Below, piece after piece: positions 1 through 6,302 of a stretch of 9,299 nucleotides of DNA. The position numbers and the translations under genes are program-made. Position 1 is the first letter of the stretch; every line of letters begins with the position of its first letter. This DNA is from Desulfomonile tiedjei (lineage in GTDB: Bacteria > Desulfobacterota > Desulfomonilia > Desulfomonilales > Desulfomonilaceae). The DNA is taken from assembly GCA_020718965.1 (NCBI GenBank), contig DYRE01000069.1, positions 1-9,299 on the forward strand, in the 5' to 3' direction. Under the pieces are notes generated by a model. It worked only from the letters and a program-made list of their open reading frames with translations. It made no database searches and was not told where the DNA came from.

Positions 1-477
1 AACATGGGAGCATGTATAAGTCTTGATAATGCCTGGATGTTTCTACAGGGACTTGAAACGCTGGGACTTCGAATGGAGAGACATTGTTTCAACTCCCTGG
101 AAGTCGCCAAATATTTACTGAAACATCCTAAAGTCCTTTGGGTGAAATACCCGGGACTTGAGTCCGATCCTTCCTACGGCGAAGCTAATAAGTATTTCAG
201 AAATGGATACGCAGGCGGAGTAGTAGTCTTTGGAATAAAAGGTGATTCCGAAACGGCAAAACGCTTTATCAACGACCTGAAGCTTTTTTCCCATCTGGCG
301 AACGTTGGAGACGCTAAAAGCCTTGTCATTCATCCGGCAAGCACAACCCACTCTCAATTGTCCAAGGAACAACGCATGCAGGCAGGAATTCCTGATGAAT
401 TAATAAGATTGTCAGTGGGAATAGAGGATGTCGAAGACATTGTGAATGATTTGGATAGGGCTCTTGCCAGCGCATAA
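1..477 (+). CDS. O-acetylhomoserine sulfhydrylase (MetY-type), C-terminal part, 5' truncated by window edge
   Basis: The 158 residues present are the C-terminal domain of a Cys/Met-metabolism PLP-dependent enzyme (fold type I). The family makes homocysteine from O-acetylhomoserine and sulfide in the cytoplasm. Matching landmarks are the GLETLGLRMERH stretch near the window start, a PGL segment after the small-domain helix, GGVVVFGIKG, the HLANVGDAKSLVIHPASTTH block, and the closing LIRLSVGIED, whose Arg binds the substrate carboxylate in this family. The frame is open from base 1 and stops at TAA 475-477. The internal ATG at base 4 is not the true start, because the family is usually about 420-430 residues and the PLP-binding lysine lies upstream of the window. 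The long HLANVGD/HPASTTHSQL block favours MetY over cystathionine gamma-synthase or MetZ, but those close relatives cannot be fully excluded from this fragment. The next gene starts about 115 bp downstream on the same strand, and no clear terminator hairpin is visible between them. Confidence 0.9.
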   Translation, partial: NMGACISLDNAWMFLQGLETLGLRMERHCFNSLEVAKYLLKHPKVLWVKYPGLESDPSYGEANKYFRNGYAGGVVVFGIKGDSETAKRFINDLKLFSHLANVGDAKSLVIHPASTTHSQLSKEQRMQAGIPDELIRLSVGIEDVEDIVNDLDRALASA

Positions 478-591
478 TACTGAGGATCCGGAGATAAGTT
501 TTGAGATCTTTATATCGCTCCACATTTCGTAAAAACAGAAGTCACCGGATTTTCAGGATATAACGTCTAATTTAGTAGATTGTGGGTTTCA

Positions 592-2682
592 ATGGCCAAT
601 CAGCAAATGAAAACAAGACAAAATTTTCAAAGAAAATTACCTCCAAAGCTGTTGAAGAAGCATTCGACCCAGCACAATAAGGATAACATTTTTCATTCAA
701 GCGCTCATGCTGAGGCGAAAGCGTTACTTTCTACAATTGGAAAACCTGAACCTTCGGCCTTTCGTCCGGACCCTTTTCAGCTAAAGGCTCTAGAGAATAT
801 TCTGGTCAAGGATGTGCTGGTAAGCGCTCCAACGGGTTCGGGAAAAACATGGATTGCCTTGGAGGCTACGCGGGATTTTTTGTCAAGAGGTCTTAGAACT
901 TGGTATGCTACGCCCCTAAAAGCATTGTCTAACGCCAAGCTACTTGAGTTTGGATTAGAATTGGGTTTGGACAAAGTTGGAATTCTGACAGGAGACAGAA
1001 AAGAGAATTATGACGCGCCTGTGATAGTCGGCACTACTGAAATTTTAAGAAATCAGCTTTATGACTCAATGGAAACCGGCAACGATGTAGGGGTGGACCT
1101 GGTGATCCTCGATGAGGCTCATTATCTTGGCGATCCCGACCGAGGAGTTGTTTGGGAAGAGGTTTTAATTTATTTGCCACCTAGAGTTAGGGTCCTGCTC
1201 CTATCAGCAACAATTTCAAATGCCGATGAAATAGCCAATTGGCTTGAAAACATTCGAAAGTCCCCTTGTAGTGTGGTGCTTTCAGTAGAGAGAACAGTGC
1301 CACTAAACGCCCTATTTTTGATGCCTTCAGGAGAACTTACCCCGTTTTTGCGGGGCCGTAAATTGTTCCCGCAGGTGGCGGAGTTCGCCAGAAACCAGAA
1401 AAAGCAGAAAAGGCGATTTGACATAAAACACCATGATTTTAACCAAATCCTGGGGGTCCTAAGAGACTTCGATCTCTTGCCGACCATAATCTTCATGAAA
1501 TCCAGGTCAGAATGCGACAAAGCGTTGGCTTCGTTGACACAGGCGCCCATGTTACCTCATGAGGACGGTTTTGATGTGGAGATAGAAGCCTATTTGGAAA
1601 AGAATCCTGAGTTACAAACTCAGCGGCAAATCCAAAGACTGATGATGTGCAGAGTGGGAGTTCATCACGCTGGGCATTTGCCTGCGTGGAGGTTGCTCGT
1701 CGAACAAATGATGTTGGCAGGAAAACTCGAAGCAATTTTCTCAACATCCACAGTAGCTGCGGGAGTCAACTTTCCTGCTCGAACAGTGGTTATTCTGAAC
1801 ACAGACCGTTTCGATGGAAGATCCTTCGTGGACATGACCGCGACCGAATTCCACCAGATGACTGGACGAGCCGGGCGGCGGGGAAAGGATAAAGCCGGTT
1901 TCATAGTCATGGCTCCCGGTAAATTCTTTGATGTAGCATTGGCTCAGGAATTGTTACTTTCTCGTCCAGAGCCTCTTCGTTCCAGGATAGCCATCAATTT
2001 TTCAATGGTATTAAATCTATTACTTTCTCACGATCCTGCAGGAGTGATCAAGCTCCTGGAATTGTCTCTCCTTACTCATACTCCCAATGAGACTCGGGCC
2101 AGGAAAATCAGAGCCAAATTGTTAGACCACTTTTTCAGGCACCTGAAGTTGTTAGAGGAGTTAGACTACATTGATGAAAATGGAAGCCCGACTATCGATG
2201 GAAAATGGGCTGCAAAGTTGAGATTGGACCATCCACTACTTATCGCTGAACTGATAAGAAGCGGAGAATTCTCAAGACTTGACCCTATAAGTCTTGCCGC
2301 AATGATATCCCCCTTTGTAATTGACAAAGACCGCGAGATTCACATCAGCAAAGAGTTGTGGGTTGACACCCGCCACCTGTGGAAGAGATTTAGAGGTATG
2401 ATGCAGAGATTGAAACCTTTAATCAACTTCATGATAGAGAGAGGATTCGATTTTCCAACAATTTCGTTTTGGCCCTGCGCCGCTACATTCCTGTGGGCAA
2501 GCCAAGCCCAATGGGATGACCTGTCAGAAAATCTTTCCGCTGATGAGGGAGACATAGCCATGATGCTGTTAAGGACAGCGGATCACCTTCGCCAACTTGA
2601 AGGGCTTGAAGATGAACAGCCGCAATTGTCGCAAACAGCGAGACGGGCCATATCATTTATCATGCGTCCTCCTATCATCTAG
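592..2682 (+). CDS. Ski2/Mtr4-like superfamily 2 DEAH-box helicase with DSHCT-like C-terminus
   Basis: This is a 696-residue ATP-dependent nucleic-acid helicase, by family most likely acting on RNA in the cytoplasm. Visible motifs, numbered from ATG 592, are: a Q-motif-like F57...Q63; motif I APTGSGKT 79-86; motif Ia TPLKALSNAK 107-116; motif Ib GTTEILRNQ from 147; Walker B DEAH 174-177; motif III SAT 205-207; motif IV TIIFMKSRSECD 298-309; GVHHAGHLP 356-364; motif V STSTVAAGVNFPA 384-396; motif VI QMTGRAGRRG 422-431. The HHAGHLP and AAGVNFPA forms are typical of Ski2-like helicases. Residues from about 536 resemble the DSHCT domain (a GKWAAKL segment, LDPISLAAMISPFV, then an EGD-containing segment near 652). 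Mtr4/Ski2/HelY proteins are usually about 900-1100 residues, so this one is short and lacks room for an arch or KOW insertion. ATG 592 was preferred over an in-frame TTG at 580 and an ATG at 607; only a weak GTGGG lies 5 nt upstream, so the start is uncertain. The 3' end overlaps the convergent VIT-VWA gene by 30 bp. The exact substrate is unknown. Confidence 0.9.
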   Translation: MANQQMKTRQNFQRKLPPKLLKKHSTQHNKDNIFHSSAHAEAKALLSTIGKPEPSAFRPDPFQLKALENILVKDVLVSAPTGSGKTWIALEATRDFLSRGLRTWYATPLKALSNAKLLEFGLELGLDKVGILTGDRKENYDAPVIVGTTEILRNQLYDSMETGNDVGVDLVILDEAHYLGDPDRGVVWEEVLIYLPPRVRVLLLSATISNADEIANWLENIRKSPCSVVLSVERTVPLNALFLMPSGELTPFLRGRKLFPQVAEFARNQKKQKRRFDIKHHDFNQILGVLRDFDLLPTIIFMKSRSECDKALASLTQAPMLPHEDGFDVEIEAYLEKNPELQTQRQIQRLMMCRVGVHHAGHLPAWRLLVEQMMLAGKLEAIFSTSTVAAGVNFPARTVVILNTDRFDGRSFVDMTATEFHQMTGRAGRRGKDKAGFIVMAPGKFFDVALAQELLLSRPEPLRSRIAINFSMVLNLLLSHDPAGVIKLLELSLLTHTPNETRARKIRAKLLDHFFRHLKLLEELDYIDENGSPTIDGKWAAKLRLDHPLLIAELIRSGEFSRLDPISLAAMISPFVIDKDREIHISKELWVDTRHLWKRFRGMMQRLKPLINFMIERGFDFPTISFWPCAATFLWASQAQWDDLSENLSADEGDIAMMLLRTADHLRQLEGLEDEQPQLSQTARRAISFIMRPPII

Positions 2683-4788
2683 CCGCTCCCTCGTTTCAAT
2701 TTCAGGTCCTTCATGATCTTCTTTCACAGCGTAACGTATTGTTTTGACAATTTGGTCTTTATTCTGAAACTTGACTTCTGGTCCTATAGCGACTATTGGA
2801 GCTAATTCTGGATTGAGTTTAATCAGATCGAAATATTCTTGGCTCAAAAAAACTAATTCCCGTTCAGACCCACCAGATTTTAGGCCTGTTTGGCTCCAAT
2901 ATCCATTCATTTGCCTGAATAACCTGTTTCCAATCCTCTTGAAGTCCGGTCTGGTAACTTCTTCCGGTATGCAGGAAGTTTTGTATTTCCAAAGCAGTTG
3001 CGAGAATGCCTGTTCATGGCCTGGACTATGATCACAAATCTCAAAACCATAGGCTTCAGCGAGTTCTTGAATGTTTGCCACTAAAGAATGGTCTTGTCCT
3101 CTCGTTTTTTCCAGGTCAAGCAGATTTGCCATCCTGCGCATAGCCCAGAGAGGAGGAATGAAGTAATAAGAACTTCCTTGAGTGGACACTTCTATTTTCC
3201 TCATATCACTTACATTATGTCCATCTATTTTACCTTTCACGGATAACGAGACCTCACTGCCGGAGACTTTTCCGTAACGCCCTGTAATTATGGCGCTGTC
3301 TTGTCCCAGGATTTCGGGGATTGGGTCAGGAACGACGAGTTCCGGGTCAAGATCTTTTAGGTCAACCACCAGGTCAACTACTCTTGGAGCAATTATACTG
3401 GATATCCATTTGGTAATTGCTTCTCCGAAATCCTTAGATTCATTGGATCGAAAGACCGACCCCCCCGTGGTTTTGGCTATTTGTGACAGTGTTGTCAAAT
3501 CTGGAGAATTTCCCAGAGCTAAAACAAATATTCTGGTCCTGTTTTTGTTGTAACGCTTGATCATCTCAACCAGAGCTTCGCCTCCGGTTTTCCCTATAGT
3601 AGATTTTCCATCGCTGACAAGAATCATCAAGCTGATACGTTTTTTTGACGATAAAGTCTCCAGACCGCAAATAATTCCATTATAGAGGTCTGTTCCGTCT
3701 CCGTTGTCCGACTCCTCCAGGAATCCAACTCCCGATGAAATCCTTTGCGGTTCTGCTTTAACTGCTGATCCAAAAAGTCTGCGTTGTTTGGATGTAAGCT
3801 TTATTATTTCAAACCGATCAACTGGTCGTAGTTTTTCCAAGAATAGCAAGATTACTTTTTTCCCAAGTGCCAATTGTTCTGGACCTATGCTGCCCGAGTA
3901 GTCCAAGAGCATAGCCACATCCAGTGGGCGACGCCTATTGTCAATGTTTGACAGCGGCGGTTCTATCATGGCCAGAAAATATCCCTTTGACTTTCTGGAG
4001 GGGTAAGAAAACAGCTTTATGTCTAAGCCAGATCCGCCCAGTGATGTTAGCAACCTCAAATCGCTTGGTTGTCTGATTTCTTTTTCTTTGACCGAAACCA
4101 ACTGTCGTTGAGCAGATTCCTTTTCGACGGTAATTCTATGAGTCGGAGATATCGAAGTTCGAACAGGACGCGACATTTTGAATCGAACCAGGATGTCAAA
4201 TTCTCCTATTGGCGCCAGGGCGTAACGTTCGCCCACCATGTTGACGGTAATATCCAATGCGCTGTCTCTGATCTTCGTGGGCACTCTGTATGAAATGTGA
4301 AAAGATTTACTTTCACGGATATGTAATCTTATGCGATCAATCACAATGGCAGGACCGTTAGCGATGGCTATAGAAGCTGGGTCTTCGGTCTCAATCGCAA
4401 TTTTTTTCAACAAAGGGAACAGCTCTTCAGACTCAACAATATGAAAGCCTTCCTTGTTACCGTCAACCAGCGCTTCGGTTACGGTAGTGGATTTGCCACC
4501 GGGTAGTGGAAATACGAACATTGCGTCAAGCGGGTAGTCGTTGTCATTGATAAATACTTGGTGGGTCTTAAACTCGACATAAGATTCAGATACCGTCACA
4601 AGGGTCTTCGAAACCTGGCAGATCGGTCTTGCCACGGCAACAGCGCCTTCCTCTATTACTGGAGGTCTTACATGTAAAATTCCTCCACCCCAACAAACTC
4701 CCTGATAAATAAGCAGGAGGAGCACACAGAGAAAATATACTGCGGGTCTTATGAATCTAATTTCATCATTTCCTGTTGTTACGCTCAT
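2653..4788 (-). CDS. Exported VIT domain / von Willebrand factor A (VWA) domain protein
   Basis: This 711-residue protein begins with a signal-peptide-like segment: basic residues up to about 14, then a hydrophobic run 16-28 (AVYFLCVLLLLIY). The Cys at 32 is not in a proper lipobox, so it is probably a soluble periplasmic protein rather than a lipoprotein. Residues about 50-180 match a VIT (inter-alpha-trypsin inhibitor) domain, with FVFPLPGG at 91-98. A VWA domain follows from about 287 to 465, with an intact metal-ion-dependent adhesion site: DYSGS 296-300, T366 in GDGTD and D393 in VSDG. The C-terminal part keeps the usual layout of bacterial VIT-VWA proteins: LWAMRRMANLL near 547, AEAYGFE near 578, and an FRQMNGYW...EYFDL segment at 624-654. 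It ends in a charged tail with no LPXTG or hydrophobic anchor. Such domains usually mediate metal-dependent protein binding; the partner is unknown. The start has only a weak GGAG 2 nt upstream. It lies 40 bp downstream of the flavoprotein gene and is probably co-transcribed with it. Confidence 0.9.
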   Translation of the reverse strand: MSVTTGNDEIRFIRPAVYFLCVLLLLIYQGVCWGGGILHVRPPVIEEGAVAVARPICQVSKTLVTVSESYVEFKTHQVFINDNDYPLDAMFVFPLPGGKSTTVTEALVDGNKEGFHIVESEELFPLLKKIAIETEDPASIAIANGPAIVIDRIRLHIRESKSFHISYRVPTKIRDSALDITVNMVGERYALAPIGEFDILVRFKMSRPVRTSISPTHRITVEKESAQRQLVSVKEKEIRQPSDLRLLTSLGGSGLDIKLFSYPSRKSKGYFLAMIEPPLSNIDNRRRPLDVAMLLDYSGSIGPEQLALGKKVILLFLEKLRPVDRFEIIKLTSKQRRLFGSAVKAEPQRISSGVGFLEESDNGDGTDLYNGIICGLETLSSKKRISLMILVSDGKSTIGKTGGEALVEMIKRYNKNRTRIFVLALGNSPDLTTLSQIAKTTGGSVFRSNESKDFGEAITKWISSIIAPRVVDLVVDLKDLDPELVVPDPIPEILGQDSAIITGRYGKVSGSEVSLSVKGKIDGHNVSDMRKIEVSTQGSSYYFIPPLWAMRRMANLLDLEKTRGQDHSLVANIQELAEAYGFEICDHSPGHEQAFSQLLWKYKTSCIPEEVTRPDFKRIGNRLFRQMNGYWSQTGLKSGGSERELVFLSQEYFDLIKLNPELAPIVAIGPEVKFQNKDQIVKTIRYAVKEDHEGPEIETRERLDDRRTHDK

Positions 4789-4828
4789 GGCTCCACTTTA
4801 TTTAGTGAAAGTCCCACGGTAGCTTCTT

Positions 4829-5548
4829 CTACTGCTCAGACTCTTTCAGTTCTCTGTCCCAGAATCCGTTAGCTGTTTGTATCAATTCTTCTGATGAACA
4901 TATGTCAAGCGCTACCGCTCTTAGTGTTTCGGGAGATACGATACCATCGGTCACTAATTGACGTGCGACCGATCTTATGGCGTCAAGGACATTCTTAATC
5001 TTTTCAGGATATCTCTTCGTGAGGAGAATCGAGAATACGCCGGGTCTCAGTAAAGCTCCGCAGAATTTTGAGTTAAAATTGTTACAGATCCTTTCAAAGT
5101 GAAGAACTACCGGATCAAAATTGTGAAGACCTGGATACCCACATACACTTATAAGGAACATTTTGTTTGGAAAACTAAATCGAAGAGGATGACGAACTCT
5201 GTTATTGTCAGATACAAAGTGGGGATCGAGAAAGGTTACCATTCTATCTACAAATTTCTTGGCCAGTGAAGTCATACCGTCTATGTAGATGGGAGTCGCC
5301 AAAACCAACATGTCGGCCGCCTGAATCATTTCCATAATTGCCGGCATTTCGTCATCATGGACGCATCTTCCGGGAGTCTTTGCATAACAAGAAAAGCAAC
5401 CTATGCATTCTTTGATATTTTTCTTCTTTAAGACTACTAGATCGACGGAAGCGCCAGCTTCTTTCAACCCTATAATAAAAGGCGTGAGCACAACCTGGGT
5501 ATTTCCAGATTCCATTCTCGGGGAAGCGTTAATCACCAGAATCTTCAT
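4829..5548 (-). CDS. Flavodoxin-like NAD(P)H:FMN oxidoreductase family protein with CX2CX2CX7C motif (iron-sulfur flavoprotein-like)
   Basis: This 239-residue cytoplasmic protein opens with a beta strand and the FMN phosphate-binding loop of the NADPH-dependent FMN reductase/flavodoxin fold (residues 7-17, NASPRMESGNT). A second family signature follows at 85-102: TPIY, then S94, K97/K98 and FVDR. Four cysteines at 48, 51, 54 and 62 form CX2CX2CX7C. This fits the compact CX2CX2CX4-7C motif that binds a [4Fe-4S] cluster in iron-sulfur flavoproteins (Isf) of methanogens and some anaerobes. Cluster binding is an inference; many flavodoxin-like relatives in anaerobes keep similar cysteines without having been characterised. 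The role is probably electron transfer or reduction of an unidentified substrate. The start is supported by GGAG 6-7 nt upstream of the ATG. It appears to be the first gene of a two-gene unit with the VIT-VWA gene, which begins 40 bp downstream, and it diverges from the small membrane protein gene. Confidence 0.87.
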   Translation of the reverse strand: MKILVINASPRMESGNTQVVLTPFIIGLKEAGASVDLVVLKKKNIKECIGCFSCYAKTPGRCVHDDEMPAIMEMIQAADMLVLATPIYIDGMTSLAKKFVDRMVTFLDPHFVSDNNRVRHPLRFSFPNKMFLISVCGYPGLHNFDPVVLHFERICNNFNSKFCGALLRPGVFSILLTKRYPEKIKNVLDAIRSVARQLVTDGIVSPETLRAVALDICSSEELIQTANGFWDRELKESEQ

Positions 5549-5708
5549 TTTTACTCCAATCTCACCAACTTGTTTTCCAAATAGCCTAATAACTGGATCA
5601 ACACAATTGTCTGATCAACCGGGGTCAATACCACTGCGGTAAAAAATATCACCTGCGAATGTAAAAGTTTGTATACTACAAATTGAAGGATGAAAGGAGA
5701 GTCTGTTT
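5549..5708. promoter_or_regulatory. Divergent intergenic region with repeated GATCAAC and a dyad over a -10-like box
   Basis: These 160 bp separate the leftward flavoprotein gene from the rightward small membrane protein gene, so promoters for both should lie here. Visible elements are two direct copies of GATCAAC at 5596-5602 and 5613-5619, spaced 17 bp, flanking the palindrome ACAATTGT (5603-5610). A dyad TTTGTA-TAC-TACAAA (5668-5682) overlaps a TATACT box at 5672-5677, which would serve as a -10 element for the rightward gene; no good -35 is seen at the right distance. On the minus strand, TTGTGT followed after 17 bp by TATTTG is a weak promoter candidate for the flavoprotein. All assignments are from inspection only. 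Confidence 0.4.
5693..5700 (+). promoter_or_regulatory. Strong ribosome binding site of the small membrane protein gene
   Basis: AAAGGAGA lies 8 nt upstream of ATG 5709. It closely matches the Shine-Dalgarno consensus, fixes the start of this short gene and is the main reason to treat the ORF as real. Confidence 0.8.
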
Positions 5709-5912
5709 ATGGCTGGAAAGAAGTTTCTGAATCCAACAATAAAAATCATTATATGTCTATTGGCTATCGCCGTTCTTGGTTATTTCGTTGTTCAGGAAGC
5801 CCTCTTTCAAAATGACCCGGTGAACAAGTTCTTAATTGGACGGATTTTAGTTATGATCGGTTTCGCATACCTGCTTGTTCAGAGTCTGAGGGAGATGTTT
5901 CGAAAACCATGA
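5709..5912 (+). CDS. Small membrane protein with two transmembrane segments, function unknown
   Basis: I do not recognise this 67-residue protein. A short basic N-terminus (MAGKK) leads into a hydrophobic segment at about 11-28 (IKIIICLLAIAVLGYFVV). A polar loop follows at 29-40 containing FQNDP, then a second hydrophobic segment at about 41-60. The tail, REMFRKP, is basic. Positive charge at both ends predicts cytoplasmic termini with the loop facing the periplasm. A strong AAAGGAGA ribosome binding site 8 nt before the ATG and a plausible two-helix topology support a genuine gene. The next gene, formate dehydrogenase, lies 390 bp downstream in the same direction but has its own promoter candidate, so co-transcription is doubtful. 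No catalytic or cofactor motif is visible. Confidence 0.75.
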   Translation: MAGKKFLNPTIKIIICLLAIAVLGYFVVQEALFQNDPVNKFLIGRILVMIGFAYLLVQSLREMFRKP

Positions 5913-5953
5913 CTTTATAAGCTATGTCTAGAGCGATTTATTCGACGAGAGTT

Positions 5954-5969
5954 ATGTCAATCTTGACAT
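5954..5969. promoter_or_regulatory. Perfect 16-bp dyad ATGTCAA-TC-TTGACAT, operator or enhancer candidate
   Basis: The arms ATGTCAA and TTGACAT are exact reverse complements with a 2-bp centre. The tiny centre makes an RNA hairpin terminator unlikely and there is no following T run, so a site for a dimeric DNA-binding protein is more likely. It lies about 260 bp upstream of the sigma-54 promoter candidate and 42 bp after the small membrane protein gene. No regulator is assigned. Confidence 0.45.
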
Positions 5970-5994
5970 TATCTCATCCAATATTTTCGCTTTT

Positions 5995-6009
5995 ATTTAA
6001 TAATTAAAT
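5995..6009. repeat. AT-only palindrome ATTTAAT-A-ATTAAAT
   Basis: These are perfect 7-bp arms around a single A, composed entirely of A and T, in the most AT-rich part of the leader. It could aid DNA bending or melting, but AT-rich DNA gives such palindromes by chance fairly easily, so the function is uncertain. Confidence 0.3.
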
Positions 6010-6031
6010 CAAGAAGATATCCATATCAGAC

Positions 6032-6047
6032 TCAATCTGTCGATTGA
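6032..6047. promoter_or_regulatory. Perfect 16-bp dyad TCAATC-TGTC-GATTGA, operator or enhancer candidate
   Basis: The 6-bp arms are exact reverse complements with a 4-bp centre. The site shares TCAATCT with the dyad at 5954-5969; the two copies begin 75 bp apart, close to seven helical turns, so bound proteins would face the same side. GTCAATC (5956-5962) recurs inverted as GATTGAC (6042-6048). It sits about 180-195 bp upstream of the sigma-54 candidate, a normal distance for an enhancer-binding protein. A smaller dyad, GATAT-CC-ATATC, lies just upstream at 6016-6027. Confidence 0.45.
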
Positions 6048-6225
6048 CCCCCCTGCCCTCGCCTGTTTTACTTCAATAAAGGTCTTTAGATTCCCGGTTA
6101 ATCCAAGTTTTAAATGATTTTGTTTTGCCGAAAAGACCGGAAATAAAATTACATATTTGGGCTCGCTATCGTCATTTTTCAGCCGCCTAAGCCGAGTCGA
6201 ACATTTTCTTGGTTTCATTTGGAAT

Positions 6226-6242
6226 CTGGAGAGCTATTTGCT
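6226..6242 (+). promoter_or_regulatory. Sigma-54 (-24/-12) promoter candidate for formate dehydrogenase
   Basis: CTGGAGAGCTATTTGCT matches the RpoN consensus at the -24 GG and the -12 TTGC, with the exact GG-to-GC spacing expected. The CAC that normally follows the -24 GG is replaced by AGA. Transcription would start near 6253, leaving a leader of about 50 nt before ATG 6303. A weaker overlapping GG...GC pair begins at 6221. E. coli fdhF is a known RpoN-controlled formate dehydrogenase gene, which makes this reasonable, but it is unproven here. Confidence 0.5.
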
Positions 6243-6287
6243 TTTGTCTCAGGATTTTTTCAGAGGACTTTTTAATTCACGTTATAG

Positions 6288-6297
6288 AAAGGAGAGC
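6288..6297 (+). promoter_or_regulatory. Ribosome binding site of the formate dehydrogenase gene
   Basis: AAAGGAGAG lies just upstream of ATG 6303, with GGAG ending 8 nt before it. It is a near-consensus Shine-Dalgarno and fixes the start so that the Tat motif falls at residues 4-9. Confidence 0.85.
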
Positions 6298-6302
6298 GCG
6301 TT

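Larger units (their letters stand above)
5913..6302. other. 390-bp non-coding leader upstream of formate dehydrogenase
   Basis: No convincing gene is present on either strand. The stretch is AT-rich at 5980-6010 and holds four perfect inverted repeats at 5954-5969, 5995-6009, 6016-6027 and 6032-6047, a run of C at 6048-6053, a sigma-54-type promoter candidate at 6226-6242 and the ribosome binding site at 6288-6297. No hairpin followed by a T run is visible after the small membrane protein gene, so its terminator was not found. The length and the density of dyads fit an enhancer-type control region for a regulated operon. Confidence 0.6.

Noticed and set aside
486..554. Inverted pair ATCCGG/CCGGAT followed by TTTT as a terminator after the sulfhydrylase gene
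   Set aside because: The arms are only 6 bp and are separated by more than 50 nt, which is not a credible intrinsic terminator.
580..591. TTG at 580 as the helicase start
   Set aside because: It would add only four residues, no Shine-Dalgarno precedes it, and ATG 592 is a more usual codon. The choice remains uncertain.
4692..4694. Cys32 of the VIT-VWA protein as a lipoprotein attachment site
   Set aside because: The preceding residues QGV do not fit the L-[AS]-[GA]-C lipobox, so a soluble or otherwise anchored periplasmic protein is preferred.
5963..5968. Perfect sigma-70 -35 hexamer TTGACA
   Set aside because: No acceptable -10 hexamer lies 16-18 bp downstream (TTCGCT at 17), and on the other strand the matching TTGACA also lacks one. 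It is better explained as one arm of the dyad.
6081..6138. Long-range inverted repeat GGTCTTT / AAAGACC in the leader
   Set aside because: The 7-bp arms are separated by 44 nt with no further pairing, which is expected by chance at this scale.
6009..6218. 69-codon minus-strand ORF in the leader of formate dehydrogenase
   Set aside because: There is no Shine-Dalgarno sequence before its start, the composition is not protein-like and no recognisable domain is seen. It runs through the dyad-rich control region, so it is treated as chance.
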